A stretch of 64,000 nt of DNA from Chelativorans salis (GTDB lineage Bacteria; Pseudomonadota; Alphaproteobacteria; Rhizobiales; Rhizobiaceae), in NCBI RefSeq assembly GCF_025336525.1, contig NZ_JAOCZP010000005.1, forward strand, positions 124,001 through 188,000. Direction: 5' to 3'. Positions 43,554 through 51,148 of the stretch are shown here, piece after piece (the first letter of the stretch is position 1; every line of letters starts with the position of its first letter). Made by a program: the position numbers and the translations under genes. The notes beneath the pieces are model-generated. The model had not been told where the DNA came from, made no database searches, and saw only the letters and a program-made list of their open reading frames with translations.

Positions 43554-44597
43554 ATGATCATCGACTGCCATGGACATTTCACAACCGTCCCCACTACGCT
43601 GCGCGAATACCGCAAGGCGCAAGTGGTTGCCTGCGAGGCCGGGCAAACCGGGGACTTCGCACCGCCGCCGGACTTTTCCGATGATGAGCTGCGCGAACGT
43701 CTCGAAAGCGCTCAGCTCAGGCTGATGAAGGAGCGCGGCATCGACCTGACGCTTTTCTCGCCGATCGCAGGTCTGATGGGGCATCATCAGGGCAACGAAG
43801 CACTCAGCAAACACTGGTCGCGTATCTGCAACGACCTGGTCCACCGCGTGAGCAATCTCTATCCCGAACGCTTTGCACCGGTGTGCCAGCTGCCGCAATC
43901 TCCGGGCGTACCGCCGAAGAACTGCATCGAGGAGCTCGAGCGCTGCGTCCGCGAACTCGGTTTCGTCGGCTGCAACCTCAACCCCGACCCGAGCGGCGGC
44001 CACTGGACCGATCCGCCGCTCACAGATCGCTGGTGGTACCCGCTCTTCGAAAAGCTGGCAGAGCTCAAGGTGCCGGCTATGATTCACGTCAGCGGATCGT
44101 GCAATCCGAATTTTCATCACACCGGCGCGCACTACCTGAACGGCGACACGACTGCCTTCATGCAGTTCCTGCTGTCCGATCTGTTCAGGGATTTCCCGAC
44201 GCTGAAGTTCGTCATTCCGCACGGTGGTGGCGCTGTGCCCTACCACTGGGGGCGCTATCGCGGCCTCGCGCAGGATCTCAACCGTCCACCGCTGGCCGAA
44301 CTGCTGATGGAAAACGTCTTCTTCGACACCTGTGTCTATCATCAGCCGGGCATCGACCTGCTGACGGAGGTGATCCCGGCAGACAACATTCTCTTCGGGT
44401 CCGAGATGGTTGGCGCGGTGCGCAGCGTAGATCCCGAGACAGGCCACTACTTCGACGACACCAAGCGCTACGTCGAAGCTCTGACAGGCTTGAGCGAAGC
44501 GGACCGCAAGAAGATCTACGAAGGCAACGCTCGGCGCGTTTATCCGCGGTTGGACAAGCGCCTTCGGGAACAGGAAAAGATCGCCACGCCGGCCTGA
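43554..44597 (+). CDS. 4-oxalomesaconate hydratase-like amidohydrolase (LigJ family)
   Basis: 347 aa. LigJ hydrates 4-oxalomesaconate to 4-carboxy-4-hydroxy-2-oxoadipate in the protocatechuate 4,5-cleavage pathway. Metal-binding HGH at residues 6-8, NLNPDPSGGHW then PPLTDRWWYPLFEKLAEL, MIHVSGS, IPHGGGAVPYHWGR and FGSEMVGAVRSVDPETG all match the LigJ layout as I recall it. GAGGAAGG ribosome site before ATG 43554. The related ACMS/OHCU decarboxylases share the fold, but the HWGR and WYPLFEKL blocks favour LigJ. Convergent with the MFS gene, 19 bases apart. Confidence 0.75.
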   Translation: MIIDCHGHFTTVPTTLREYRKAQVVACEAGQTGDFAPPPDFSDDELRERLESAQLRLMKERGIDLTLFSPIAGLMGHHQGNEALSKHWSRICNDLVHRVSNLYPERFAPVCQLPQSPGVPPKNCIEELERCVRELGFVGCNLNPDPSGGHWTDPPLTDRWWYPLFEKLAELKVPAMIHVSGSCNPNFHHTGAHYLNGDTTAFMQFLLSDLFRDFPTLKFVIPHGGGAVPYHWGRYRGLAQDLNRPPLAELLMENVFFDTCVYHQPGIDLLTEVIPADNILFGSEMVGAVRSVDPETGHYFDDTKRYVEALTGLSEADRKKIYEGNARRVYPRLDKRLREQEKIATPA

Positions 44598-44616
44598 GGC
44601 CGTACGGCAAACATCC

Positions 44617-45897
44617 TCAAATGTGCGCAGGGGGAGGCGCCGGTTCGGCCGCGGCTGCCGGCGTCGCATCCTCAGTCGGCTTACCCAGATGCGCGACCTC
44701 TCGCAGCTCGGGAAAGGCGCGGTACCACACGCCGCAAATGCCCAGAGCGACAACCGCTCCGCCCGCAACGGCCAAGACCGGGCCGAACAGCGCCGCCGTG
44801 GTGCCGGCGCGGAAGCCGCCGACCTCGTTTGATGCCCCGATGAACACCTGATTGACCGCGTTGACCCGTCCGCGCAGGTCGTCGGGCGTGTGGAGCTGGA
44901 TCAGGGTGCTGCGGATCAGAACGCTGATCACATCGAAGGCCCCGATAAGGATCAGGCAGAGGACCGAGAGCCAGACGACCTTCGAGAGAGCAAAGACGAA
45001 GGTGAACACGGCAAAGCCCGCCACGGCGGCGAACATGATCCGGCCGGCGTTGCGCGTGATCGGATGGCCGATCAGGAAGAGACCGACCATGACGGCGCCC
45101 AGCGCCGGAGCCGCTCTCAGAAGGCCCAGCCCCACCGATCCGATATCCAGCACGTCGCGCGCATAGACCGGGAGGAGCGCGATTGCGCCGCCCAGAAGGA
45201 CGACGAACAGGTCGAGCGAGATTGCCCCAAGGATGATCCGCTTCTCCCGGATGAAGCGGAAGCCCGCTATCATTTCCGACCAGTCGCGCCGCGCCCGAGA
45301 TATCTGCTGGCGAATGCGCGGCAAACGAGTAATCAGCACGGCTGCGACAAGGAGAAACGCGAAGGCCACGCCATAGGCGGCCACCGGGCTTATCCCATAA
45401 ATGAGCCCTCCGGCTACGGGACCGCAGATCGTCGCAATCTGGTGCACACTGTTATTGGTAGCCAACGCCCGCGGTAAGTGCTCCGGCTCGACGATGTTGG
45501 TCACGATGGACTGCCGCGCCGGATTGTAGAAGGCGCGAACGGCCCCGAACATCAAGATGAGGGCAAAGATGGGAAGCGTAGACCTGTTGCCGATCCAGGC
45601 GAGACAGGCGAGCCCGCCGGCGACGAATGCCATCATTACCAGACACGTGCTCATCACCAGACGACGCGAGAGCCGATCCGAGACCGCGCCCGTAAACAGG
45701 ACGAGCGCGAGTGCGGGGGCGAACTGCGACAACCCCACAAGACCCAGTTGGAACGGATCGCCCGTCAGGTCATAAACCTGCCATCCTACGGCGACCGTCT
45801 GAATCTGGATGGCGAAGCCGCCCAGGAACAGGGCGGCCACCAGGGACGGGAAACCCGGATTCCCGAAGACAACGAGCCACGACCGCAGGCCGCTCAT
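44617..45897 (-). CDS. MFS transporter, EntS/MFS_3-like
   Basis: 426 aa, about 12 helices. GAVSDRLSRRLVMSTCLVM is the intracellular motif after helix 2, and IVEPEHLPRALATNNSVHQIA matches the family. ATG 45897 lies 16 bases after the decarboxylase-like gene; an earlier ATG at 45939 would overlap that gene and is less likely. Same group as the exporter at 13892. Last gene of the amidohydrolase/decarboxylase-like operon. Confidence 0.87.
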   Translation of the reverse strand: MSGLRSWLVVFGNPGFPSLVAALFLGGFAIQIQTVAVGWQVYDLTGDPFQLGLVGLSQFAPALALVLFTGAVSDRLSRRLVMSTCLVMMAFVAGGLACLAWIGNRSTLPIFALILMFGAVRAFYNPARQSIVTNIVEPEHLPRALATNNSVHQIATICGPVAGGLIYGISPVAAYGVAFAFLLVAAVLITRLPRIRQQISRARRDWSEMIAGFRFIREKRIILGAISLDLFVVLLGGAIALLPVYARDVLDIGSVGLGLLRAAPALGAVMVGLFLIGHPITRNAGRIMFAAVAGFAVFTFVFALSKVVWLSVLCLILIGAFDVISVLIRSTLIQLHTPDDLRGRVNAVNQVFIGASNEVGGFRAGTTAALFGPVLAVAGGAVVALGICGVWYRAFPELREVAHLGKPTEDATPAAAAEPAPPPAHI

Positions 45898-45913
45898 TCC
45901 GCCCGACCGGCGC

Positions 45914-46798
45914 TCATTCGAGCCCGATCGTGGTATCATCGAACAACTCCTCGACGGACATCCTGCGACGGACCAGCCCTTGCTGGTGGCAGTACTCGAT
46001 TGCCAGTTCCAGCCCTGGGCGCAGGGTCTCGAGCCCGTAGGGGCGCATGTCGATCTCGCCCTTCGGCCCGGCGCGCGCCTTGCTCTCCTTCAGCAGGCGG
46101 AAAAGCTCGGCTATCACGCCGGGATGGTCCCGCGACAGGTCCGAGCGGACCACGAACATATGGTTGACCGAGACGGCGCGATGCTTCCCGTACCATGCGC
46201 GGGCCGCCGCTTCCGGGTCGGGGATCACCGTGCGCAGGCGCGGGTCGTCGGGCATGTCGCTACCCAGCATGGCCGCATCGAGTTCGCCGTCCAGCAGCAT
46301 GTCCTTGAGCTTCTTTTCCGGCGGCGCGATGATCACGTTCGGCGGGTTCTCGTATTCGGCCACATGCGCGTCCTCGAAGGTGAGCCACGTCACCTTGCTC
46401 AGATCGACGCCGAACTGGTTCTGCAGGATGCCGCGCACCCACATGCCGGTGGTCTGGGTATAGGCGCGGACACCAACCCGCTTGCCGGCCAAATCCTGGG
46501 GACGCAGCTCTCCGCGTTCGATATTGTAGGCGATGCAGTGATGCTGGAACCGTCCCGAGATGGTCGCCGGCAGCAAAGTCAGCGGCCTGCCCCAGTCCTT
46601 GGCCTGCAGGAACGTGGCGATGGCCAGCTCCCCGGCGTCGAATGCGAGTTCGCGCACCATCGGCTTGAAAGCTTGGTTCGAAACCTCGTAGGGCGCGAAA
46701 TCGAACGCAATCAGATCCGAACCGATCTCCCCCGTCCGCAGCGCATGAGTGACGGGATAATCCGCCAGCAGGGTGTGGAGACGCATGGGAGCGGTCAT
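45914..46798 (-). CDS. 4,5-dihydroxyphthalate decarboxylase-like protein (PBP2 fold), copy 1
   Basis: 294 aa. Binding-protein fold enzyme or SBP with the block MVRELAFDAGELAIATFLQ, GKRVGVRAYTQTTGMWVRGILQ and a TFEDAHVAEYENPPN segment, as in Pht5-type proteins. No signal peptide, so it acts in the cytoplasm, which fits an enzyme better than a transporter receptor. ATG 46798 overlaps the amidohydrolase stop by 4 bases. Its closest relative in the window is the gene at 47927. Family members annotated as NitT/TauT substrate-binding proteins are the alternative. Confidence 0.7.
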   Translation of the reverse strand: MTAPMRLHTLLADYPVTHALRTGEIGSDLIAFDFAPYEVSNQAFKPMVRELAFDAGELAIATFLQAKDWGRPLTLLPATISGRFQHHCIAYNIERGELRPQDLAGKRVGVRAYTQTTGMWVRGILQNQFGVDLSKVTWLTFEDAHVAEYENPPNVIIAPPEKKLKDMLLDGELDAAMLGSDMPDDPRLRTVIPDPEAAARAWYGKHRAVSVNHMFVVRSDLSRDHPGVIAELFRLLKESKARAGPKGEIDMRPYGLETLRPGLELAIEYCHQQGLVRRRMSVEELFDDTTIGLE

Positions 46799-47664
46799 GG
46801 CGCGACCTCCTCGTCGGCCAGTGCGGGATAGAGGATCTGCGCGGTTCCGGCTAACACCATGTGGCGCTGCTCGTCCGGCAGGCACGACAGGACCGACTTC
46901 GCCCTTGCGACGATGCCGGGCAGATCGCCTTCCGAGGACGGGTAGTTCGACCCGAAAGCCATCCGCTCCGCGCCGAAGACGCTGACGAGCCTGGGGAAAT
47001 AGGTCTCCGCCGATGCCTTTCCCTCCAGCACCTGGTCGAACGTGCGCGGTGTCACCTTGAGATAAACATTCGGCAGGTCGGCCAAGACGAAAAGCACTTC
47101 GGCCTCCTTGTAAGGCGGGCCGTCCACCACGGGCGCGCGGGCTAGATGGTCGATCACCACCTTGACCTTCGGAAACCGCCTGGCCAGTGACCCGGCCTTC
47201 GGCAGCCCGACCGGCCGGGTCTGGATGCTGATCGCCATGCCATGCTCGCCCGCGGCCTCCCAGGCAGGATAGGTCACCGGGTCGTCGAGCCAGTCCACAT
47301 TCACTTGAATGGTACTGCCGCCGGTGAACAGGCGCAGGCCCTGGATGCCGCGGCTGGCCAGGTTGGCGATGACCGCCGGCGCATCCGCTGCGGTGACGTC
47401 GACGCAGCCAACCCCGCAAACGCGCTCCGGCAGCTTGGCAATGGAATCGACGAGATAGCTGTTGTCGTAGCCGTAGCAGGTGGACGACTGCACGATCGCC
47501 GCCTTATCGACTCCCGCCTCGTCCATCGCCTGCACAATCTGCTCGAAGGTAACGGGGCGTTCCCTGGACCAGGTCGACTGCTTTCCGCCCAGAGGCGAAT
47601 GGGGATAGGCCGTCGTATCGTTGGAGATAATATGGGGATGAATATCGATTACTCGGCTCTTCAT
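46795..47664 (-). CDS. TIM-barrel amidohydrolase, 2-pyrone-4,6-dicarboxylate hydrolase (LigI)-like
   Basis: 289 aa. N-terminal metal-binding IDIHPHII, a TFEQIVQAMDEAGVDKAAIVQ strand-helix, GLRLFTGG, VVIDHLARAP and FGSNYPSSEGD near the C-terminus are the amidohydrolase_2 landmarks. LigI opens the pyrone lactone in the protocatechuate 4,5-pathway. ATG 47664 follows GAAGGA. It is divergent from decarboxylase-like copy 2 and translationally coupled to copy 1. The exact substrate is uncertain: the family also includes lactonases for sugars and related decarboxylases. Confidence 0.75.
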   Translation of the reverse strand: MKSRVIDIHPHIISNDTTAYPHSPLGGKQSTWSRERPVTFEQIVQAMDEAGVDKAAIVQSSTCYGYDNSYLVDSIAKLPERVCGVGCVDVTAADAPAVIANLASRGIQGLRLFTGGSTIQVNVDWLDDPVTYPAWEAAGEHGMAISIQTRPVGLPKAGSLARRFPKVKVVIDHLARAPVVDGPPYKEAEVLFVLADLPNVYLKVTPRTFDQVLEGKASAETYFPRLVSVFGAERMAFGSNYPSSEGDLPGIVARAKSVLSCLPDEQRHMVLAGTAQILYPALADEEVAP

Positions 47665-47705
47665 TGCGTGTCCTTCGGCCCGTTTCCTCAGAAAACCAGT
47701 GTCGG

Positions 47706-47715
47706 CGAATATTCG
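47706..47715. promoter_or_regulatory. Short palindrome in divergent promoter region
   Basis: CGAATATTCG is a perfect 10-bp palindrome in the 262-base gap between the amidohydrolase operon (minus) and the second decarboxylase-like gene (plus). The rest of the gap holds nothing recognisable. Alone it is weak evidence for a protein site. Confidence 0.25.
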
Positions 47716-47926
47716 GTACGGGCCGGTTTTCACGCCAATCCAATCCCTTTCCCTCACCATCGGAAATTTGATCTCGCCTCGCCCTGGCAGCTGCAAACCG
47801 GGACACACGCACAAATCTATGGGTGCCGGCGCAGAACCTATTCGCACATCGCGGGTGTCCGGATTTCAATGGCCGAGACCCGCCTTCTGGGGACGGGCTA
47901 GGCAATTGCAAGCTGGGAGCCTCTGG

Positions 47927-48910
47927 ATGACCACCGACACCGATCTGTCGCTCAAGACCTGCCTGCGGAACTATCCGCACACTCAGGCCCTCAAGACCGG
48001 CGCCATGGACGTTCCCGGTGTCAGGCTCGACTTCGTCGACGTAAAGCCGCACATCGCCGCCTTCCGCCGGATGGTGCGGGACCTGGAATTCGACGTGGCG
48101 GAGCTCGCGCCCACCACCTACATCATCGCCCGCGCCTACGGCGTGCCCATTATCGCACTCCCGGTGTTCTTCTCGCGTCGGTTCCACCACGCCGGTCTCG
48201 TCGTGCGGCCCGATTCCGGGATCACCGAGCCCACGGATCTGGAGGGCAAGACGGTGGGCGTGCGCGCCTATTCGGTAACGACCGGGGTCTGGACACGTGG
48301 CATCCTGCAGGAAGAGTACGGTGTCGATATCGACAAGGTGACCTGGATGGTCGACGACGAGGAGCATGTTGAAGCGCTCAGGCTTCCCGAAAACGTCGTC
48401 CATGTTCCCGAGGGAAAGTCCCTTGCCGGGATGATCGCGGCCGGTGAGATCGATGCGGGGTTCCTGGGCAATGCCGGAATCGGCCGCCAGGGGGCCCCTA
48501 AAGAGAACTGGAACAAGAACGTGCCGGTGAAGTCGCCGGAGCTGCGCGAGCTGATCCCCGATGCCGAGGCGGCCGAACGCAGCTATTACGAGCGCATGGG
48601 CATCTATCCGATGCACAGCACGCTGGTCCTCAAGGAGGAGGTGCTGACGGCACGGCCGGCGCTGGCAAGGGACATCTTCGATGCCTTTGCGGCCGCCAAG
48701 GACGCCTATCTGGCCGAGCTGCGCGCCGGCACCGCCGCGGGTACGGATGCGGAGAAACATCGTGCGCTGGCAGAGATCGTCGGGGAAGACCCCCTGCCCT
48801 ACGGGCTGGAGGCCAACCGGGCTTCGATCGAGGCCCTGATACGCTACGCCCACGGGCAACAGCTCATCCCGCACATGGTACCGGCCGAAGATGTCTTCGT
48901 CGACTTGTAG
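47927..48910 (+). CDS. 4,5-dihydroxyphthalate decarboxylase-like protein (PBP2 fold), copy 2
   Basis: 327 aa. Shares with copy 1 the blocks MVRDLEFDVAELAPTTYI, GKTVGVRAYSVTTGVWTRGILQ and GVDIDKVTWMVDDEEHVE, and lacks a signal peptide. The C-terminal part (PYGLEANRASIEALIRYAHGQQLI) is typical of the Pht5 group. ATG 47927 has a GGGAG ribosome site; the longer frame to 47699 runs through the promoter. Followed 63 bases later by an aldolase. Decarboxylation of an aromatic or enol acid is the likely role (inference). Confidence 0.72.
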   Translation: MTTDTDLSLKTCLRNYPHTQALKTGAMDVPGVRLDFVDVKPHIAAFRRMVRDLEFDVAELAPTTYIIARAYGVPIIALPVFFSRRFHHAGLVVRPDSGITEPTDLEGKTVGVRAYSVTTGVWTRGILQEEYGVDIDKVTWMVDDEEHVEALRLPENVVHVPEGKSLAGMIAAGEIDAGFLGNAGIGRQGAPKENWNKNVPVKSPELRELIPDAEAAERSYYERMGIYPMHSTLVLKEEVLTARPALARDIFDAFAAAKDAYLAELRAGTAAGTDAEKHRALAEIVGEDPLPYGLEANRASIEALIRYAHGQQLIPHMVPAEDVFVDL

Positions 48911-48973
48911 GGGCCGCCTAGCCACTCCCATTGGATCTGCCGGTTACGCGGAACATGACAGGAAACAAGCTTC

Positions 48974-49843
48974 ATGCCCCAGAAAGAAATCGGAAGACTG
49001 AACAAGGTTATCGACGCCCTGGAACGGGGTGGTCATGCCTTCATGGCTTTCGCCAAGGCGGAACGCGAAGAGGCCATCGCATTCGCTGCCTCGCCGCTGG
49101 ACGGGGTGCTGTTCGAGATGGAACACAGCCCTTGGGACGGCGCCAATCTCCGGGACGCTCTCCAATACATGCTGGACCGGCGCCAGATCGCTTCATCGGG
49201 AACCTTGGCGCCATCAGTCGCGCCCTTCGTGCGTATCCCGGCAAATGGGGCGGAGATGAACCAGTGGCTCGCCAAGCAGGCACTCGACAGCGGCGTCTAC
49301 GGCGTCGTCTGGCCGCATGTGAGCACGGTGGAGCAGGCAATGAATGCCGTGACGGCCTGCCGCTATGCGCGCCCACTGGAGGACGGGCTTTCCCATCCGC
49401 CGGGCCGGCGCGGCGACGGCCCCAAGGCGGCCTCGCGCTACTGGGGGCTCAAACAGGCCGAGTATTATGCGCGCGCCGACGTGTGGCCCCTCAACCCCGC
49501 AGGAGAGATCCTCTGCATGCTCATGATCGAGAGCGTCGAAGGCATGAAAAATCTACGCGAGATGCTTGCCGAGGTGCCTGGGATCGGCATCATCATGATC
49601 GGCGAAGGCGACCTGTCCCAAGCGCTTGGACATCCACGCGACTATGAGCATCCGGTGGTCCGGGAGGCAATGACTGAGATACTGGCGCACGCCCGCGAGG
49701 CCGATGTACCGGTCGGGCATCCGCACGTCACGGCGGCAAATGCGCAAAAGGTGATCGAGGAAGGCTACCGTATTCTCTTCACCACGCCGCAGCGCAGCTA
49801 TGCCGCCTACGAAAGCGCACGGACGGTTTTGGGCAGAGACTGA
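48974..49843 (+). CDS. HpcH/HpaI aldolase family protein
   Basis: 289 aa class-II (metal-dependent) pyruvate-type aldolase. FDGVLFEMEH-like segment (residues about 40-50), VRIPANG, PHVSTVEQA with GVVWPHV, then MLMIESVEGMKNL carrying the metal ligand glutamate and IIMIGEGDLSQALGHP carrying the aspartate. The family splits 4-hydroxy-2-oxoacids to pyruvate or oxaloacetate plus an aldehyde or ketoacid, so it could cleave the LigJ product. An AGGAAA ribosome site precedes ATG 48974. Convergent with the LysR gene, 9 bases apart. Confidence 0.87.
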   Translation: MPQKEIGRLNKVIDALERGGHAFMAFAKAEREEAIAFAASPLDGVLFEMEHSPWDGANLRDALQYMLDRRQIASSGTLAPSVAPFVRIPANGAEMNQWLAKQALDSGVYGVVWPHVSTVEQAMNAVTACRYARPLEDGLSHPPGRRGDGPKAASRYWGLKQAEYYARADVWPLNPAGEILCMLMIESVEGMKNLREMLAEVPGIGIIMIGEGDLSQALGHPRDYEHPVVREAMTEILAHAREADVPVGHPHVTAANAQKVIEEGYRILFTTPQRSYAAYESARTVLGRD

Positions 49844-49852
49844 CGTGCCTTT

Positions 49853-51112
49853 TCACGACGCAATAGCCAGCTCGCGGAGCTGACGCTGCCCCTTTTCGCG
49901 CATGGCGGGCGAGGTGGCCGCACGCAGACAGTCGATGAAATCAAGATGCGCCTCCGTTGGCAACCAGCCCGACCGCGTGGTAAGCCCCTTGGGCGGCATA
50001 GGATTGAGATACCGGCAGGGCAAGCTGATCAGCATCCCCGCGCTAACGTCGAGCGCTATCTCGCCCCGCGTCATCACGGTAATCATATCGCTCTTGGACA
50101 GCAAGGCGCGCAGGGTGGCCAGCGAGCTCGTCTCGATCCCAAAACGCGGCTTCCGGAGAAGGTCCTCGAACAGCCGGTCGATCTGTTTGCGACGCGGTGT
50201 GCCGGCGGCCGGCACGACCCAGTCGTATTGCGTCAGTATCTCCGGCGTTATGTCGGGCACCTTGGTCAGGGGATGGCCGCGGCGGGCGGCAATGCAGTAG
50301 GAGTCGCGGAAGAAGATTTCCTCCTCGACATCCGTTGCCCATTCGGGGCGTCGCAGAAGTCCGAAGATCATGTCGATGCGGCAATTCTCCAGATCGTCCA
50401 GCAGGCTGTGGTAGTCCCTTGTCAGGATCTGCACGCGCGCCTCAGGCCTTCGGGCCAGCAACGCGCAAATGGCGGTCGCCAGTTCGGAGGACCCCGCCAT
50501 AGGCAGGGCGCCGACCACGATCTTTACGTTGCCGGTGCCAGTGGCGCTCCGGACCTCGCCGCGCGCGAACTCGATCTCGCGCACGGCACGCCGCATCCGG
50601 CGCGCGAGGTACTCACCTGTCTTGTTGCAGACCTGACCATTCGCCGTGCTGATGAACAGGCGGTGGCCGATATGACGTTCCATCTCCCTGACAGAGCGGT
50701 ACAGCGTGGACGCCGAAACGCCAAGCTGCGAGGCCACCTCGTTGACGGTCGACGGTTCCGATGTGACGATCAGCGCCCTGATCTGCGTGGCGGTGATCAG
50801 GCGCTCCACCGGCGGCGCCGGGCGTACCGAGGCGCCGCGAATTACCGCCATCGTATGTTCCAGGATGTCGAAGAACCGGTCAATGCGCCGCAGGAACAGC
50901 AGCCCCACCTTGGTCGGATAGGTTCCCGTGGCCCGTCTTTCGAAAAGCTCCGCGCCAAGCTCGGTTTCCAGGTTCGAGATCGCCTGCGTCACGGCAGGCT
51001 GCGATGTGTTGAGCGTGCGCGATGCACAGGTAACGCCGCCGAGTTGTCCGATCATCTGGACCATCCGGAGATGGCGTATGTTGGGTATTTCCAGGCAGTC
51101 GTTCATGTTCAT
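49853..51112 (-). CDS. LysR-family regulator with two N-terminal HTH domains
   Basis: 419 aa, about 110 longer than usual. First winged HTH at about 13-70 (NIRHLRMVQMI; SQPAVTQAISNLETELG). A second HTH of the same kind at about 108-168 (TATQIRALIVTSEP; SASTLYRSVREMERHIGHRLF), then a normal LysR effector domain with the VVGALPMAGSSELATAI start. Both HTH units keep the recognition-helix pattern. It is 36 bases downstream of the tctAB fusion on the same strand and convergent with the aldolase gene; it probably controls this module. Confidence 0.87.
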   Translation of the reverse strand: MNMNDCLEIPNIRHLRMVQMIGQLGGVTCASRTLNTSQPAVTQAISNLETELGAELFERRATGTYPTKVGLLFLRRIDRFFDILEHTMAVIRGASVRPAPPVERLITATQIRALIVTSEPSTVNEVASQLGVSASTLYRSVREMERHIGHRLFISTANGQVCNKTGEYLARRMRRAVREIEFARGEVRSATGTGNVKIVVGALPMAGSSELATAICALLARRPEARVQILTRDYHSLLDDLENCRIDMIFGLLRRPEWATDVEEEIFFRDSYCIAARRGHPLTKVPDITPEILTQYDWVVPAAGTPRRKQIDRLFEDLLRKPRFGIETSSLATLRALLSKSDMITVMTRGEIALDVSAGMLISLPCRYLNPMPPKGLTTRSGWLPTEAHLDFIDCLRAATSPAMREKGQRQLRELAIAS

Positions 51113-51148
51113 GTCTCTTGGTGAAACTGCGTCCTGCCGCCCGATACC

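Noticed and set aside
43401-44768. 455-aa minus-strand open frame
   Set aside because: Antisense of the LigJ-like gene. Its short tail beyond that gene looks mildly protein-like but has no start or homology I can name.
45914-46798. Calling the decarboxylase-like proteins NitT/TauT ABC receptors
   Set aside because: No signal peptide and no permease or ATPase nearby; the shared sequence block is closer to the dihydroxyphthalate decarboxylase group.
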